Positions 41,038-52,872 of a DNA stretch of 64,000 bases are shown here, in pieces. The position numbers were made by a program, and so were the translations under genes. Within the stretch, counting starts at the first letter, position 1; the number at the start of each line of letters is the position of its first letter. Origin of the DNA: Methylococcus capsulatus (GTDB lineage: Bacteria; Pseudomonadota; Gammaproteobacteria; Methylococcales; Methylococcaceae); contig NZ_CP104311.1 in NCBI RefSeq assembly GCF_036864975.1, positions 1,156,001-1,220,000 of the forward strand, read 5' to 3'. The notes under the pieces were generated by a model. It worked only from the letters and a program-made list of their open reading frames with translations, had not been told where the DNA came from and made no database searches.

Positions 41038-41593
41038 GCTGCGCATCATCGGCGGGCGGTGGCGCAGCCGCCGGATCCGGTTCGCGCCGGAGCCCGGCCT
41101 GCGCCCCACTCCCGCCCGGGTGCGGGAAACCGTCTTCAACTGGTTGCAACACCACGTGGCCGGCGCGGTCTGCCTCGATCTTTACGCCGGCAGCGGGGCG
41201 CTGGGTTTCGAGGCGGCCTCGCGGGGCGCGGCCCGCGTCGTCCAGGTCGAGCGCAATCCCAAGGTCTGCGCGGTTTTGAAACAATCCTGTGCGATGCTGG
41301 ATGCAGGGCATATCAACGTGGTGTGCGCCCAAGCTTTGAAATTCCTCTCAGGCCAACCGGAGACATTCGACCTGGTCTTCCTCGACCCGCCTTTTCGCAC
41401 CGGCCAGGTCGGTCCGTGCTGTCGGAGACTGGAGGATGGCGGCTGGCTGAAGCCATGCGCCCGGATTTATGTGGAATCCGAGGCGGGAGCCGCGCCCGAA
41501 GGAATCCCGGCCAACTGGACGCTGCTGCGGGAGAAAGCCAGCGGCGATGTCGCCTACCGTCTGTATCAGCGTCTCGAGGAGTCCCGCGTTTGA
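41027..41593 (+). CDS. rsmD: 16S rRNA (guanine-966-N2)-methyltransferase
   Basis: It methylates G966 of 16S rRNA. The 188-residue product starts LRIIGGRWRSRRI after a GTG at 41027, has RPTPARVRETVFNWL, the SAM loop LDLYAGSGALGFEAASRGA and the catalytic FDLVFLDPPF (DPPF). It overlaps the M16 gene upstream and coaD downstream; rsmD-coaD is a widespread order. Confidence 0.94.
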   Translation: MRNELRIIGGRWRSRRIRFAPEPGLRPTPARVRETVFNWLQHHVAGAVCLDLYAGSGALGFEAASRGAARVVQVERNPKVCAVLKQSCAMLDAGHINVVCAQALKFLSGQPETFDLVFLDPPFRTGQVGPCCRRLEDGGWLKPCARIYVESEAGAAPEGIPANWTLLREKASGDVAYRLYQRLEESRV

Positions 41594-42078
41594 ACGTCAC
41601 GGCCATCTACCCCGGTACTTTCGATCCCATCACCCTGGGGCATGTGGACCTGGTATGCCGCGCCAGCCGCATCTTCGACCGCATCATCCTGGCGGTGGCC
41701 GAGAGCAAGGCCAAGACCCCTCTGTTCGATTTCACAGAGCGCCTGAAGCTGGTCAGGGAAGCCGTTGCCGGGATGTCCAACGTCGAGGTGGTGGGTTTCA
41801 ATTCGCTGCTGGTCGACTGTGCCCGGACCCATGGGGCCACCGTCATCCTGCGCGGTCTGCGCGCCGTGTCCGATTTCGAGTTTGAATTCCAGATGGCGGG
41901 CATGAACCGTTCGCTGGGCCCGGAGATCGAAACGATCTTCCTCACCCCCGGTGAAAGCTACGCTTTCCTCTCCTCCTCGGTCATCCGGGAGATCGCCAAG
42001 TTCGGCGGCGACGTTTCGGCCTTCGTCCCGGGGCATGTCAGAGCGGCGCTGATGCGCAAGTTCGCCGGTCCCGGCTGA
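41590..42078 (+). CDS. coaD: Phosphopantetheine adenylyltransferase
   Basis: This is the fourth step of coenzyme A synthesis. The 162-residue product has AIYPGTFDPITLGHVDLV (HxGH-like TLGH), ILRGLRAVSDFEFEFQMAGMN and SYAFLSSSVIREIAKFGGDV. The TTG at 41590 overlaps the rsmD stop (TTGA) and gives the family's exact N-terminus. Confidence 0.95.
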   Translation: MNVTAIYPGTFDPITLGHVDLVCRASRIFDRIILAVAESKAKTPLFDFTERLKLVREAVAGMSNVEVVGFNSLLVDCARTHGATVILRGLRAVSDFEFEFQMAGMNRSLGPEIETIFLTPGESYAFLSSSVIREIAKFGGDVSAFVPGHVRAALMRKFAGPG

Positions 42079-42103
42079 ATCGGCTGCTCCTCCTCTGCTT
42101 TTT

Positions 42104-44530
<2,427 letters not shown>

Positions 44531-44683
44531 GCCGGTGCGGGTGTGCTATGGCATGTCGGGCGCCGGTGCGGTCTTTTTCTGGTCGGATGTCTTGCTTGCC
44601 ATGGGGAACTCCGGGTCGGGGAGGGTGTATCGGCAACTTTCCCGATAAAGGGCCTAAACGCCCGTTCCTGTCAAGGATCGGGC

Positions 44684-46792
44684 TTAAAATTCGCCCAGCC
44701 GGGCGCCTTCCATCAACAGCGCTTGCGCAGCCCGTTCGGGTTCGCCTTCTGCGGGCTGGCGCTGTAGATAGCGCCCATCGGACTGCAGATCCCAGGCGTG
44801 GCGGTTGTCGTTCAGCAGGAAAGCCAGCACCTGTTCGAGGTGGTGGACGGCGGCGGCGTCCTCCACCGGCGTGACCGCTTCGACGCGATGGTCAAGGTTC
44901 CGCGTCATCCAGTCCGCGCTGCCGATGTAGTACTCGTCGGCACCGCCGTTTTTGAAGCGGAAGATGCGCGAATGCTCCAGATAGCGTCCGACGACACTGA
45001 TTACCCGGATGTTTTCGCTGAGACCGGGGACGCCGGGGCGCAAGCAGCAAATGCCGCGCACGACCAATTCGATCCGCACGCCGGCGCGGGAGGCCTCGTA
45101 CAGATGCCGGATCATCTCCGGGTCGACCAGCGCGTTCATCTTGGCGACGATGTGGCCGCCGGCGCCGCTGCGGGCATGCTCCATCTCCCGCGTGATGAGC
45201 TCGTACATGCGGCGGCGCAGGGTGAGCGGGGCGACCAGCAGCTTGCGGTAGGCGTCCTGGCGGGAATAGCCGGTGAGGTAATTGAAGAGGTCGCCGACAT
45301 CGGCGACCAGATCGTCGCGGCAACTCAACAGGCCGAGGTCGGTATAAAGGTTGGCGGTCTTCGGATTGTAATTGCCCGTGCCGACGTGCACGTAGCGGCG
45401 CAGTGCTTCTTCTTCCTTGCGGACCACCAGGGCGATCTTGGTATGGGTTTTCAGTCCGACGACGCCGTAGACCACGTGCGCCCCGGCGTCTTCGAGCCGG
45501 TTGGCCCAGGCGATGTTGTTCTCTTCGTCGAAGCGCGCTTTCAGCTCGATCAGCGCGACGACCTGTTTGCGGGCCGCCGCGGCGGCGATCAGTGCGCGGA
45601 CGATGGGCGAATCGCCCGAGGTCCGGTACAGGGTCAGCTTGATCGCGAGCACCTGGGGATCATGCGCGGCTTGAGTGATGAATTCCTGCACCGTGGCGGC
45701 GAAGGAATGGTAGGGATGGTGAACCAGGACGTCCCCCCTCTTGATCGCGTCGAACAGCGTGGCGCGGGGTTCTCCGGATTCATCGGGCGCCGCCTGGAAG
45801 GGGGCCGGCACCACGGGCGTCCATGGCATGTCTTTCAGTTCCGGCAGCGGGAGTGACAGGAAATAGAACAGATCCCTGAGGTTCAGCAGCCCGTCGAATT
45901 CATAGACGTCCCGGCTGGACACCTCCAGCTCTTCCATCAGCGACTCGCGCAGCTCGGCCGGCATCGAACGCTCGATTTCCAGGCGGCAGACGAAGCCATC
46001 CAGATGACGCTTGCCGACTTCTTCCTCGATGGCAAGCATCAGGTCTTCGGCTTCGTCCTCGCGGACGGTGAAATCCGCGTCCCGGGTGATGCGGAACATG
46101 TGGTGGCCGCGGACGATCATGCCGGGGAACAGCCGCGCCAGGTTGCCGGCGATGAGCTGTTCCAGCGGGACCCCGGTCCAGCCCGCCTGGTCTGGGCCTT
46201 GCGGCAATGCGACGAATCTTGGAAGGGTGTCCGGCACCTTGATGCGGGCGAATTTCCGCAGCCCGTTGACCGGATCTTCGACGATGACGGCCAGGTTCAG
46301 GCTGAGGTTCGACATTTGCGGAAACGGATGGCCCGCATCGACGCTCAAGGGTGTGAGCACCGGAAAAACCTGCCCGGAAAAATGCGCTTCGAGCGCGCCG
46401 CGCTGCGGCTCGTCCAGCGCGGCGTAGTCGAGCAGAAGGATGCCGTGTTGCTTCATGAGCTCCCGCAGTTCGCCGTCGAACAGCCGGTGCTGCAGGGCGG
46501 TTTGCCTGGCCAGATGGGTCCGGATCGCGTCGAGCTGCTGCGAGGGCGCCATGCCAGCCGGTGCGGAACCGGCGGCGCCGGCCCGTTCCCGCTCGATCAG
46601 ACCGGATATGCGGACCATGAAAAATTCGTCCAGGTTGGAGCTGAAGATCGCCACGAACTTCAGGCGCTCCACCAGCGGCGTGCGTGCGTCCAGCGCCTCC
46701 TGCAGGACGCGATCGTTGAATTCGAGCCAGCTCAGTTCGCGGTCGAAGAAATGCTCCGCGGCCGTGGCGGGTTTTGCGGTCTCGGGGTTCAT
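44684..46792 (-). CDS. ppk1: Polyphosphate kinase 1
   Basis: It makes polyphosphate from ATP at the membrane. The 702-residue protein has FFDRELSWLEFNDRVLQEA, the active-site histidine in GVVGLKTHTKIALVVRKEE, NYNPKTANLYTDLGLLS and YIGSADWMTRNLDHRVEA. ATG 46792 is taken by family alignment; no strong ribosome site is seen there, and an ATG at 46825 (TAGGGA upstream) would add 11 residues. Confidence 0.95.
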   Translation of the reverse strand: MNPETAKPATAAEHFFDRELSWLEFNDRVLQEALDARTPLVERLKFVAIFSSNLDEFFMVRISGLIERERAGAAGSAPAGMAPSQQLDAIRTHLARQTALQHRLFDGELRELMKQHGILLLDYAALDEPQRGALEAHFSGQVFPVLTPLSVDAGHPFPQMSNLSLNLAVIVEDPVNGLRKFARIKVPDTLPRFVALPQGPDQAGWTGVPLEQLIAGNLARLFPGMIVRGHHMFRITRDADFTVREDEAEDLMLAIEEEVGKRHLDGFVCRLEIERSMPAELRESLMEELEVSSRDVYEFDGLLNLRDLFYFLSLPLPELKDMPWTPVVPAPFQAAPDESGEPRATLFDAIKRGDVLVHHPYHSFAATVQEFITQAAHDPQVLAIKLTLYRTSGDSPIVRALIAAAAARKQVVALIELKARFDEENNIAWANRLEDAGAHVVYGVVGLKTHTKIALVVRKEEEALRRYVHVGTGNYNPKTANLYTDLGLLSCRDDLVADVGDLFNYLTGYSRQDAYRKLLVAPLTLRRRMYELITREMEHARSGAGGHIVAKMNALVDPEMIRHLYEASRAGVRIELVVRGICCLRPGVPGLSENIRVISVVGRYLEHSRIFRFKNGGADEYYIGSADWMTRNLDHRVEAVTPVEDAAAVHHLEQVLAFLLNDNRHAWDLQSDGRYLQRQPAEGEPERAAQALLMEGARLGEF

Positions 46793-46974
46793 GAAGAGAT
46801 TCCGGCAGTGGGGGGGGCGGTCCATTCCCTAAAACAAACCGAACCGATGAAACTTACCAAGAACGGTACCGGAAGTTTGTTAAGGCAGATTGACGACTCT
46901 GGAGGTTTTCGCAGATTCCTCCCTACCCTCCAGTCGACGGGAGAGTTTTCGATGGCGGGTGAGAAAAAGGGGTG

Positions 46975-47530
46975 AGCTTCGGCCCGGATTCCGCTGCTTG
47001 GCACTAGGCTTGCTGGCCGGTATGCTGACGGCTTCCTTCCATGCGCTTGCCGGTCCGGGCAAGATCGTCATTCTGCGCCATGGTGAAAAGAATGAAGAAC
47101 AAATACGCGTTGTGCGTATGTCGGCAGGAAGCGCTCACTCGCGCCGAATATCCAGTATCCGGAGATGAAAGCCCGCGATTCGGTTCCGCCAGCCGAAGGC
47201 CCGGTGGCCTTGCTCGTGATCACCTGTACACGCTGGAAACCGTATCGCCATCGGCGAAAGCCAGGGCAAGCCGGTCGTGCTGCTCTGGGAGCATAGGCCC
47301 ATCGTCAGCCAGGACCTGGAAGACCATTATCGGGGGTGGAAAATCACGCTATGCCGGAGAGCTGGGAGGGTTCCAACTGCGACTATTTCCGGACCGTCGA
47401 TTACGGCAACCCCGGTTTGGTCGTCCCGACCGGTTTTCGGATGCTGAAGCGGGGGTTCATCACACCCTGCGGTGATCTGCCCGCCAGCGACTGGGTGAAG
47501 CCGTCAACCGGCAGCAGTTGCAAGAATTAG
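46975..47530 (+). pseudogene. Histidine-phosphatase-like gene, degraded
   Basis: A leader-like stretch (CLALGLLAGMLTASFHALA) runs into GPGKIVILRHGEK (47053-47090), the active-site motif of histidine phosphatases. After that, related pieces lie in other frames (NKYALC, LYTLETVSPSA, and YFRTVDYGNPGLVVPTGF before a stop at 47530). Several frameshifts separate them. It lies between ppk1 and a phosphate transporter, so it may once have been a periplasmic phosphatase. Confidence 0.6.
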
Positions 47531-47591
47531 GCGCCGGATGCCGCCGCGTGCGGTTACCGGAGCGGAGCGGGGCAGTCTGGCTGGTGACCAC

Positions 47592-49202
47592 ATGGCATCC
47601 CTCGATCAGCTTATCCTGAACCTCGGCCTGTTCTTTCTCGGACTCAGGCTGGTCGGCCAGAGCCTTTCCGAACTGGGCGGCGGCGGTTTTCGCCACTCGG
47701 TCAGGGCGGCCACCCACACCCCGCCGCGGGCTTCGCTGCTCGGTGTCATGATCGGTGCGCTGACCCAGAGCGCCACCGCCGTGACCTTCATTCTGGCCAG
47801 CATGCTCGGCAGCGGCCTGATCAAGCCGCCGGCGGCCCGCCTCGCTGTGGTCTGGTCCAACGTCGGCCTCACCGCCCTGACCTTTCTCGCCGTCATCGAC
47901 ATCCATCCGCTGGTAGCCTATTTCGTGGGGGGGGCCGGCATCGCCCTGGGTTCGGTGCGCCTGAAGCCGTGGAGCACCATCGCCGCTGCCCTGCTTGGCG
48001 TCGGTCTGTTGCTGTTGGCGCTGGAAAATATCGGGGCGGAGGCCGCTCCGCTGAAGAACGAACCCTGGTTCCGGCAAGGTTTGGATGCCGCCCGGGATTC
48101 ACCCTGGGTTGCCTTCGTCTGTGGCTTTGGTGCGGCGGCGTTGTTGCAGTCCAATGCGGGAGCGACAATGCTGGTGATCACCTTGTGCGGAGCAGGTGCG
48201 ATGCCGGTATCCGCCGCGCTGCCGATGATTTACGGCAGCAATTTGGGAGCGATTCCGCTGCGGGCCATGCTGGCGCTCGGCCTGAAGGGCGACGCCATCC
48301 GCCTGGTCCGTACCGAGGACCTGTTCTGCCTCGTCAGCGGTCTGCTGATGATGGCGTTGTTCGTCGGCGAGCGCTGCGGAGTGCCGCTGGTGGGTGCTTT
48401 GTCGGCGGCGCTGACGGCTTCGTCGTCCGGCCAGCTCGCCGTGGCCTTCCTGTTTTCGAACCTGCTGCCCGCACTGGTGCTTTCCCCCTTCCTCTCCACC
48501 TGCGCCCGCCTGCTCGACCGCTTCTGGCCACCGGCTCCGGAAAAGATGCTGGGCGAACCGGCTTTCCTGTCCAGCCATGCACTTGCGGATCCTTCCACCG
48601 CGCTTGATCTCCTCGCCAAGGAACTGGGGAGGCTGCTCGGTTCGGTGCGGGTGGCGCCGCGCCGATTAGACAGAGGAGAGCCGTCCGCCGACCCGGATAC
48701 CGACCTGCTGGGGCCTGAATTCGTCCGGCTCGCCGCCGCCATCGAGACGTTCTGTCTGAAGCTGGCCTTGCGCGACGGCCTCGGGCCGCCGGAAACCGTC
48801 CGTCTGCACCGGTTCCGGACGGCGCTCGCCATCGTGTGGCATATCGCCGAAGCGTGTGCCGAGTTTTCCCTCCACCTCGATACGGTGCCCGAACCGGTTG
48901 GCGCCGTAGCCCATCCTCTGCGCATCCGGTTGGAGCACCTGCTGGCGCTGGCGGCGGCAGCGGTCGCATCGCTGGATCTGGCAGGAATCGCCGAATTCCG
49001 TGCCCAGACCCGCCGCCACGGCGAACCGATCACGGCGCTTCGGCAGGCGTATGCGGACGGGCTGGCTGCCCTGGAAACAGAGCAGAGCATCGAAGCCGGT
49101 ATTCTGGATACTGACTTCGAGCTGTGCATATGGCTGCTGCATCGCCTCGCCAAACTGCTCCCCGCCCTGGTTTCCCGACCGGTGGCCGGTGCTTTAATGT
49201 GA
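47592..49202 (+). CDS. Na/Pi-cotransporter-family protein with PhoU-like C-terminus
   Basis: The 536-residue protein has the duplicated transporter core with two QS signatures, GALTQSATAVTFILASML (about 55) and AALLQSNAGATMLVITLCG (about 195), about eight helices, and a soluble helical C-terminus (350-536) in the PhoU position. It probably moves phosphate or senses its level. Location next to ppk1 fits a phosphate role. ATG 47592 is taken from the protein's hydrophobic start. Confidence 0.85.
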   Translation: MASLDQLILNLGLFFLGLRLVGQSLSELGGGGFRHSVRAATHTPPRASLLGVMIGALTQSATAVTFILASMLGSGLIKPPAARLAVVWSNVGLTALTFLAVIDIHPLVAYFVGGAGIALGSVRLKPWSTIAAALLGVGLLLLALENIGAEAAPLKNEPWFRQGLDAARDSPWVAFVCGFGAAALLQSNAGATMLVITLCGAGAMPVSAALPMIYGSNLGAIPLRAMLALGLKGDAIRLVRTEDLFCLVSGLLMMALFVGERCGVPLVGALSAALTASSSGQLAVAFLFSNLLPALVLSPFLSTCARLLDRFWPPAPEKMLGEPAFLSSHALADPSTALDLLAKELGRLLGSVRVAPRRLDRGEPSADPDTDLLGPEFVRLAAAIETFCLKLALRDGLGPPETVRLHRFRTALAIVWHIAEACAEFSLHLDTVPEPVGAVAHPLRIRLEHLLALAAAAVASLDLAGIAEFRAQTRRHGEPITALRQAYADGLAALETEQSIEAGILDTDFELCIWLLHRLAKLLPALVSRPVAGALM

Positions 49203-49275
49203 AGCGGTTCTTCTTCCTCCTCTCCCGCTTTGTAAAGACCGGAGAGGGGGCGAACCCGGCTGCTTGGAATGATCG

Positions 49276-50283
49276 TCAAGGCGGCTCCGGGCCGTTTTCT
49301 TTCTTGCCGTCGCGCTTCCCTCTCTTCCGCTTGGGCTTGACCTGATTTTCGGCCGCCGGCGTCTGCTTGAACGACCAGTCGATCCGCGCTGCAGCGATGA
49401 CCCCGGCCCGCGTGCCGATGGCGGCGCCGGCCGGGCCTGCCAGGCTGCCACCCACTGCACCCAAAACGGCGGCCGTGACGGTTTCCCCGGTGTAGTCGCG
49501 GGCGACCTGGCCCAACCAATCGCCTACCCCCGCCTTGGCCGCGTTTTGCCCGGCAACAGGTTCGTCCCCGGCCTCGCCTTGCATCTGGCGGCAGACTTCC
49601 GTGGCGGCTTTGGCCCCGGCCTCGCTGGCCAGCGCCTCACCGACCACGGCGCCCACCAGGCCGCCCGCAGGTCCCGCCAGCGATGCGCCGATGGCGGTGC
49701 CCGCAGCGATTCCTGCAGCTTCCCCGGCTTTTTCCCCCGCCTTTCGGCTGACGGCCCTGGCGATGTCCCCCAGGTGCTTTCCCGCGTCGATCTGCGGATC
49801 GGCGGCTTCCGGATGTAAGGCCTCGTGGGTGAGGTCGTAACCCATCTTCGCCCCCACCGTCTGGCCGGCGAAAGCGCCGATCTGGGCACCCACCACGGTT
49901 CCGCCCGGTCCTGCCACGGATCCGAGGACGCCGCCGATCACGCCGCCGATGGCTTCCCCCGCCGCAAGACCCGCTACGGCGCCGCCCACTGCGGCGGGGT
50001 CCACCTTTTCACCCGCCGCGCGGGCTGCCTGTTTGGTCGCTTCGATCGCCGGTGTGATCGTTTTTGCCGTTTTCCCTGCTGCCGAGCGGACGGTCTGCCG
50101 CACGGTCTCCAGCGCGGTCCCGCTCCAGGAGGCGGCCCGCTTGGCCCATGCAGCAAGCCTCCGCCCGGCCCATTCGAGCGGCTTCACAGTGCCCCCAGTC
50201 GCTGGCGGTGAGGCGCTTGGACCCTGTCGGTGGTTTTCATGGCGGCCCGGTCCTTCCGGAAAAAAGTCGTTGCTGAAATCCAT
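49276..50283 (-). CDS. Glycine-zipper-rich protein of unknown function
   Basis: The 335-residue product is dominated by Gly/Ala segments with GxxxG spacing: AVAGLAAGEAIGGVIGGVLG, VGAQIGAFAGQTVGAKMG, GIAAGTAIGASLAGPAGGLVG and AVLGAVGGSLAGPAGAAIG. A basic helix stretch precedes them, and the C-terminus is very basic (KPKRKRGKRDGKK). No signal peptide is seen. Glycine-zipper proteins often insert into or associate with membranes; some are pore-forming. I cannot name a family. Confidence 0.6.
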   Translation of the reverse strand: MDFSNDFFPEGPGRHENHRQGPSASPPATGGTVKPLEWAGRRLAAWAKRAASWSGTALETVRQTVRSAAGKTAKTITPAIEATKQAARAAGEKVDPAAVGGAVAGLAAGEAIGGVIGGVLGSVAGPGGTVVGAQIGAFAGQTVGAKMGYDLTHEALHPEAADPQIDAGKHLGDIARAVSRKAGEKAGEAAGIAAGTAIGASLAGPAGGLVGAVVGEALASEAGAKAATEVCRQMQGEAGDEPVAGQNAAKAGVGDWLGQVARDYTGETVTAAVLGAVGGSLAGPAGAAIGTRAGVIAAARIDWSFKQTPAAENQVKPKRKRGKRDGKKENGPEPP

Positions 50284-50284
50284 G

Positions 50285-50863
50285 TCACTCGATCGTTTCG
50301 GCGCCGTACCGGAAAACTTTCAAGGTGTCGGACCAGTAATCCTCCGGCAGCCCCGTCTTGAGCTTGAGCTGGCGCAAGAACGCCGCCGGCCGTGGCAGGG
50401 CCTCCCACACGGAAGGCAGGAAGGTGCCGCGCAGGGGGCCTTCCTGAAGAATCAGACCGTCGACGCCGGGTTTGAGTTGTCGGATCAGGTCGCGCTCGGA
50501 GCTGAAACTCATGGGCTGTGGCGGCGTAAGGAGGGAGATATGGAGGGCCAGCGCGTCGACTTCCTCGGCTGTGACGGGCGGGAAGCGCGGGTCGCGGAAA
50601 GCCGCGGAAAAGGCATTGTCGGCTACGTCGACGGCGAGCGGCTTGATCGCTTCCAGGCAGCCGATGCAGCCGCGCAGCGCATCGCCTTTCTTCAGTGTGA
50701 CGAAAGTCGCGCGCCGCTCCATGAGTTGCGGAGGCAGGTCCGCAAGCTCGACCGGGAGGGGGCAGCCGGTTGTGAGACCGTGCCGGATCGACGCACGGGC
50801 AAGGTCCAGTAGGTACCGCCGGTGTCCGGGTTCAAGCGGGCAAGTGCCCTGATTCGATGACAT
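50285..50863 (-). CDS. AMMECR1-domain protein (AmmeMemoRadiSam system protein A)
   Basis: The 192-residue protein has the AMMECR1 hallmark KKGDALRGCIGCLEAIKPL (LRGCIG), then DPRFPPVTAEEVDALALHIS. AMMECR1 proteins occur in bacteria, archaea and humans with unknown biochemistry. It overlaps the MEMO1-like gene by 32 bp and lies opposite the radical SAM gene of the same known trio. Confidence 0.92.
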   Translation of the reverse strand: MSSNQGTCPLEPGHRRYLLDLARASIRHGLTTGCPLPVELADLPPQLMERRATFVTLKKGDALRGCIGCLEAIKPLAVDVADNAFSAAFRDPRFPPVTAEEVDALALHISLLTPPQPMSFSSERDLIRQLKPGVDGLILQEGPLRGTFLPSVWEALPRPAAFLRQLKLKTGLPEDYWSDTLKVFRYGAETIE

Positions 50864-51635
50864 AGGCTCCGTATCCTACGACACTGTCCTTGGAACCGGC
50901 AGTATCGCCGGAATTGCGCAGATCGACCGTTTTCGCCGAAAGACCCCGGCGGCGTGCGGCGATGAGGAGGCCCGCGATCGGTAGCCGTCCGCAGGCGTCT
51001 TCGAAGCCGATGTCCTCGGGCTGCAGCGACTCGATGGCGTCGGAGGTCGCCCGGTCCATCCGCCGGGCCGTCGCGTAGTCGTGATAATGGCTCAAATCCG
51101 AGCTGGCGACGATGAGGGTTTCGTCCCCGCCCCACACCAGGTCGATCGCCTCGGCGACCTGGCCCGGCTCCGCATCGCCCACGACGATCGGTACCAGCTT
51201 GAAATCTTCGAGCACTTCCTGCAGGAAAGGCAGGTGGACTTCGAGACTGTGCTCCAGCATGTGAGCCTGGTCCAGGATCTGTACGAAAGGCAGGGCGGTG
51301 AGCGCCGCCTGGGCCTTGAGGTCCAGGGGGATTTCGCCCAAGGGGGTCGAAAAGCTTTGGGCGCTGCTCAGAGCGAGCCCACGGAAAGCGACGCGGTGCG
51401 AGGGGCCCAGCAGCACGACGCGGCGAATGCTGTGTCGCAAAGGTTTAAGCAAGGCATAGGCGTTGGCGGCGACGGGGCCGGAATAAACGTAGCCGGCGTG
51501 GGGGGCGATCAATGCCTTGGGCGGGCGTCCAACGGCCTTCGCTTCACCGAGGAGGCCTTGCAGCATGGCATGGAGCTGGCGGCGGTCCGCGGGATAAAAC
51601 AGACCGGCGACGGCGGGAGCTCGAACGGATCGCAT
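50832..51635 (-). CDS. MEMO1-family protein (AmmeMemoRadiSam system protein B)
   Basis: The 267-residue protein has AGLFYPADRRQLHAML, APHAGYVYSGPVAANAYALL, LLGPSHRVAFRGLALS, LEHSLEVHLPFLQEVL and ASSDLSHYHDYATA. The three His positions and one Cys region seen in MEMO1 resemble the metal site of class III dioxygenases. ATG 51635 has AGGAGGG upstream. It is divergent from the radical SAM gene (100-bp gap), so a shared regulatory region is likely. Confidence 0.92.
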   Translation of the reverse strand: MRSVRAPAVAGLFYPADRRQLHAMLQGLLGEAKAVGRPPKALIAPHAGYVYSGPVAANAYALLKPLRHSIRRVVLLGPSHRVAFRGLALSSAQSFSTPLGEIPLDLKAQAALTALPFVQILDQAHMLEHSLEVHLPFLQEVLEDFKLVPIVVGDAEPGQVAEAIDLVWGGDETLIVASSDLSHYHDYATARRMDRATSDAIESLQPEDIGFEDACGRLPIAGLLIAARRRGLSAKTVDLRNSGDTAGSKDSVVGYGAYVIESGHLPA

Positions 51636-51735
51636 GGCGCCCTCCTGCATTATGAAGAAGAAACACTTGCCTGGCGGCTACAGAATTCATACTGTAGCTC
51701 TGCTTGTCAACTTTCCGTTGTTCCGGGGGTGCGTC

Positions 51736-52833
51736 ATGGACACCAATACCGATGCTGTCGAAGCCTTTCCCACCCGGTTCTGGCATCTCCTGGAGGACGG
51801 CCGCGTCCAGTGCGACGTCTGTCCCCGCTTCTGCAAGCTGCACGAGGGTCAGCGCGGTCTGTGCTTCGTGCGGGGCAACGTCGGCGGCAAAGTGGTGCTG
51901 CTGTCTTACGGCCGTTCCAGCGGGTTCTGCGTCGATCCCATCGAGAAGAAGCCGCTCAACCATTTCCTGCCAGGAACGCCGGTGTTTTCTTTCGGCACCG
52001 CCGGCTGCAACCTGGCCTGCAAGTTCTGCCAGAACTGGGACATCAGTAAATCGCGCGAAATGGATTCGCTGCTGGACCGCGCCAGCCCCGAGGCGATCGC
52101 CAGGACCGCCAAGGCACTGGGCTGTCGCAGCGTGGCCTATACCTACAACGATCCGGTCATTTTCCACGAATACACTATCGACACTGCGCGTGCCTGCCGC
52201 GAGCTCGGCATCAAATCGGTCGCCGTTTCCGCCGGCTACCAGTGCGCCGAGCCGCGCGCCGAGTTCTACCGCTACATGGATGCCGCCAACATCGACCTGA
52301 AAGCGTTCACCGAAGACTTCTACCACAGGATTTGCGGCGGCCATCTGCAGCCGGTGCTGGAAACCTTGGAATACATCAAGCATGAAACGCAGGTCTGGTT
52401 GGAGATCACCACCCTGCTGATTCCGGATGAAAACGATTCCGAACAGGAGCTGGAGGCGCTGACGCAGTGGGTGGTGGAGAAGCTGGGGCCGGACGTGCCA
52501 CTGCATTTCTCGGCCTTCCATCCCGATTGGAAGATGCTGAACAAGAGCGCCACGCCGCCCGCGACGCTGCTCGAGGCGCGGCGGATCGCCATGAAGAACG
52601 GTGTGCGCTATGCCTACGTCGGCAACATTCATCACAAAGAAGGCGACAGCACTTACTGCCACCACTGCGGACAGATGCTGATCGGCCGCGACTGGTACGA
52701 GCTGTCGGAATGGAACCTCACGCCGGAAGGCCGCTGCAACCGCTGCGGCACGCGCTGTGCCGGCGTGTTCGAGGCCGCGCCGGGCGACTGGGGCGCGAAG
52801 CGCATGCCCGTCAGCATGGCCGGTCGTGGCTGA
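51736..52833 (+). CDS. AmmeMemoRadiSam radical SAM enzyme
   Basis: The 365-residue protein has an N-terminal cysteine block (CDVCPRFCKLHEGQRGLC), the radical SAM motif AGCNLACKFCQNWDIS (CxxxCxxC, near 90-105), and two C-terminal CxxC pairs (YCHHCGQ and CNRCGTRC) that look like a rubredoxin- or zinc-ribbon-like end. It generates a 5'-deoxyadenosyl radical; the substrate is not known. Related proteins are pyruvate-formate-lyase activase-like. ATG 51736 has GGGGG upstream. Confidence 0.92.
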   Translation: MDTNTDAVEAFPTRFWHLLEDGRVQCDVCPRFCKLHEGQRGLCFVRGNVGGKVVLLSYGRSSGFCVDPIEKKPLNHFLPGTPVFSFGTAGCNLACKFCQNWDISKSREMDSLLDRASPEAIARTAKALGCRSVAYTYNDPVIFHEYTIDTARACRELGIKSVAVSAGYQCAEPRAEFYRYMDAANIDLKAFTEDFYHRICGGHLQPVLETLEYIKHETQVWLEITTLLIPDENDSEQELEALTQWVVEKLGPDVPLHFSAFHPDWKMLNKSATPPATLLEARRIAMKNGVRYAYVGNIHHKEGDSTYCHHCGQMLIGRDWYELSEWNLTPEGRCNRCGTRCAGVFEAAPGDWGAKRMPVSMAGRG

Positions 52834-52872
52834 CGGCCGCCCCCTTCAATCAAACCGAAAGAGGATCCGCCC

